64,000 nt of DNA from the NCBI GenBank assembly GCA_023091665.1, contig JALJCQ010000001.1, positions 2,418,001 to 2,482,000 of the forward strand. The letters are read 5' to 3'. Shown here piece by piece: positions 62,762 to 64,000 of this stretch. The notes below the pieces were generated by a model, which was given only the letters and a program-made list of their open reading frames with translations, was not told the origin of the DNA and ran no database searches. Position numbers and translations under genes: made by a program. Origin of the DNA: Pythium myriotylum (taxonomy: Eukaryota > Oomycota > Peronosporomycetes > Pythiales > Pythiaceae). The first letter of the stretch is position 1; each line of letters begins with the position of its first letter.

Positions 62762-63295
62762 TTCTCTGGGGTGAGGTCCTTGGATCGGTGGAAAAAGAAA
62801 AGTGAGGCGGTCGAATCGAATCGCTGGAGAGGAGCGACTTGCCCATCAAGGGACGCAGAGGCGCACCCGTGCTGACTCGCTGGGCCGGCCGCTTCGAGTT
62901 CCACTGGTGCAACGAAGTGGGCAAGGACCTCGGACAGTCGCGCAGGTCTTCAAAGATTAGCCACGGAGCTGCTCACGTGATGCCACGGGATCAGATCAAC
63001 GATTGGCTTGAAATCCATTTCCGGGCGAGCGATTGGCAGATTCTAGACGACTCCAGCGCCGTCACGCCATCTCGTCGAGGTTTCTATATCGGCACTGACG
63101 TCGCTCACTTCGCTCGAGACCGAGCGAGCGAGGAAGAGGCGAGTTCATTGGAGCGATCAGTCCACGTCGAGGGCCAAAATTCGAACCACCAAGGTTCGAA
63201 ATTCGTGGGTAATGGTGCAGTAGTCAGAATGAACATGGAGCACGTTGTCTATTAGAAATGATGCATGTCGTGCAATAGCACTGCAGCTTCCAAGC
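62762..63295. other. Intergenic between the two elicitin-like genes
   Basis: 534 bp, mainly promoter of copy 1 and 3' end of copy 2 (both minus). Only a shadow frame on the plus strand. Confidence 0.5.
62791..62808 (-). promoter_or_regulatory. Oomycete initiator-like motif of elicitin-like copy 1
   Basis: The minus strand reads GCCTCACTTTTCTTTTTC about 30 nt upstream of the ATG, close to the oomycete Inr/FPR consensus. Confidence 0.5.
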
Positions 63296-63925
63296 CTACA
63301 AGAGGGAGGCAGCGACAGCCACCAGCACGACGCTCGTGGTCGCGACCAGAGCCGAGGCGCCGCTCTTCGTCGTAGGTGTCGGCGTCGGGACAGTCGTAGT
63401 CGACACAGGAGACTCCGCCTTATCAGCCGTCATCGACCCTGAGCCGGCCGTCACCTCGACCTCGGTCATCTCAGAGCCCGACCCATTCGTTTTACCTGCC
63501 CCTGAGGCCTCGGGTGTGGTGGCTGGAGCAAGCGTGGTAGCCGAAGGGGCAGTCGTGGATGTCGCATTCGCTGCGGTGGTTGACGAGTTCGATCCGCCGG
63601 TAGACTTCAGCGCGGCACCACACGCTGCAGGGAACTTGTCAATGAGGGTAGCCTTTACGGCCACGCCCCCGAACGTGCATTCCGTCGGCACGGCCGCAGT
63701 GATCTCCTTCAACAGGCTCTGGCAGTTCGCGTTGGCGCAGACTTTGGCGAGTGCTTCACCGACTGGGATCGAGAGTGTGGCCGCTGAGTAGCCAGTCGCT
63801 GCCGTACAGGCCTTGCCATCCGCGCCGGTGGCGAGCGCGACGAGCTTGGTCGAGTCGCAGGGAGGATCCGCAGCCGAGGTCAGAGCAAGAGCCGAGATGG
63901 CGAGGGTTGCGAAGAACTGCATCAT
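63296..63925 (-). CDS. Elicitin-like protein with stalk and GPI-type tail, copy 2
   Basis: 209 residues from MMQFFATL (second Met adjacent). Signal peptide about 1-19; six Cys at 23, 40, 63, 68, 83 and 102 keep the elicitin spacing (23-5-15). A Thr/Ser/Ala-rich stalk with NSS and NATS glycosylation-type sites leads to a hydrophobic C terminus (LVATTSVVLVAVAASLL). Only weakly similar to copy 1 outside the Cys frame, so an old duplication. Same strand and order as copy 1; the promoter runs to the window edge. Confidence 0.88.
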   Translation of the reverse strand: MMQFFATLAISALALTSAADPPCDSTKLVALATGADGKACTAATGYSAATLSIPVGEALAKVCANANCQSLLKEITAAVPTECTFGGVAVKATLIDKFPAACGAALKSTGGSNSSTTAANATSTTAPSATTLAPATTPEASGAGKTNGSGSEMTEVEVTAGSGSMTADKAESPVSTTTVPTPTPTTKSGASALVATTSVVLVAVAASLL

Positions 63926-63972
63926 GGTGTTGAGTAGGTGGGCGGCTGGCTGTTGGCACTTGGCTTGCAGTG

Positions 63973-63990
63973 GCAATTTGCACAATGACT
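63973..63990 (-). promoter_or_regulatory. Oomycete initiator-like motif of elicitin-like copy 2
   Basis: Minus strand AGTCATTGTGCAAATTGC, about 50 nt upstream of the ATG, one of the best Inr matches in the window (TCATT..GCAAATT). Confidence 0.55.
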
Positions 63991-64000
63991 CACGTTGCAG

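Noticed and set aside
1..64000. tRNA, rRNA, CRISPR arrays, bacterial operons or viral genes
   Set aside because: Looked for and not seen; all supported genes are eukaryotic, many with spliceosomal introns.

Overview
The window is nuclear DNA from an oomycete (water mould), most likely a Pythium/Phytophthora-type organism. The main evidence is two elicitin-like GPI-type proteins at the right end (family known only from oomycetes), GH17 glucanases carrying PAN/Apple-like tails, oomycete-style initiator motifs (TCATT..CA(A/T)TT type) just upstream of several start codons, very compact gene spacing, and short introns of mostly 51-76 nt with GT(A/G)NGT donors. No rRNA, tRNA, CRISPR or prokaryotic operon structure is visible. 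The genus cannot be fixed from the sequence alone. Exon borders below were read by hand from splice signals, frame continuity and family similarity; every spliced model given keeps an open frame.

Layout. 1-7.5 kb: the 3' part of a DDX59-type RNA helicase, then three tandem paralogous polytopic membrane proteins of unknown function. 7.5-13.6 kb: three minus-strand genes, an F-box/FIST protein (FBXO22-like), a PARP-like/tandem B-box protein, and a six-exon ATG18/WIPI autophagy propeller. 14.4-18.5 kb: two tandem GH17 glucanases whose catalytic domains are identical at DNA level over about 1 kb but whose PAN-like tails differ. 18.5-21.1 kb: a methyltransferase-like gene and a decayed retroelement RNase H. 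21.4-28.8 kb: a DUF4246 protein and two tandem, multi-exon, membrane-anchored aspartic proteases of plasmepsin V-like organisation. 28.9-37.2 kb: a short, probably broken ankyrin gene, an SPX protein, a tail-anchored VAP (MSP domain), a FAR1/WRKY-GCM1-like DNA-binding protein and a nucleolin-like protein. 37.9-44.3 kb: TMEM231 (ciliary transition zone), a soluble double-MSP protein, a START-domain protein and a PX-RING protein. 45-53.6 kb: dienelactone hydrolase, GPATCH1/TOUGH homologue, TPGS2 (tubulin polyglutamylase subunit) and a tandem-BRCT protein. 53.9-64 kb: an unrecognised protein, a TPR protein, a GNAT acetyltransferase, a DUF3160 protein, a seven-exon small protein of unknown role and the two elicitin-like genes.

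The genes do not form one pathway; this is mostly a housekeeping segment with local tandem families. Themes that recur are: flagellum/cilium biology (TMEM231, TPGS2, and DDX59, all tied to cilia in animals and expected in an organism with swimming zoospores); membrane contact and lipid sensing (VAP, double-MSP, START, PX, ATG18, SPX); and secretory or host-interface proteins (elicitins, GH17-PAN, aspartic proteases). The most unusual items are the three-gene membrane family with an apparent internal two-fold repeat, the GH17 conversion tract that stops at a domain boundary, and the PARP-like/B-box fusion lacking the usual catalytic His-Gly.
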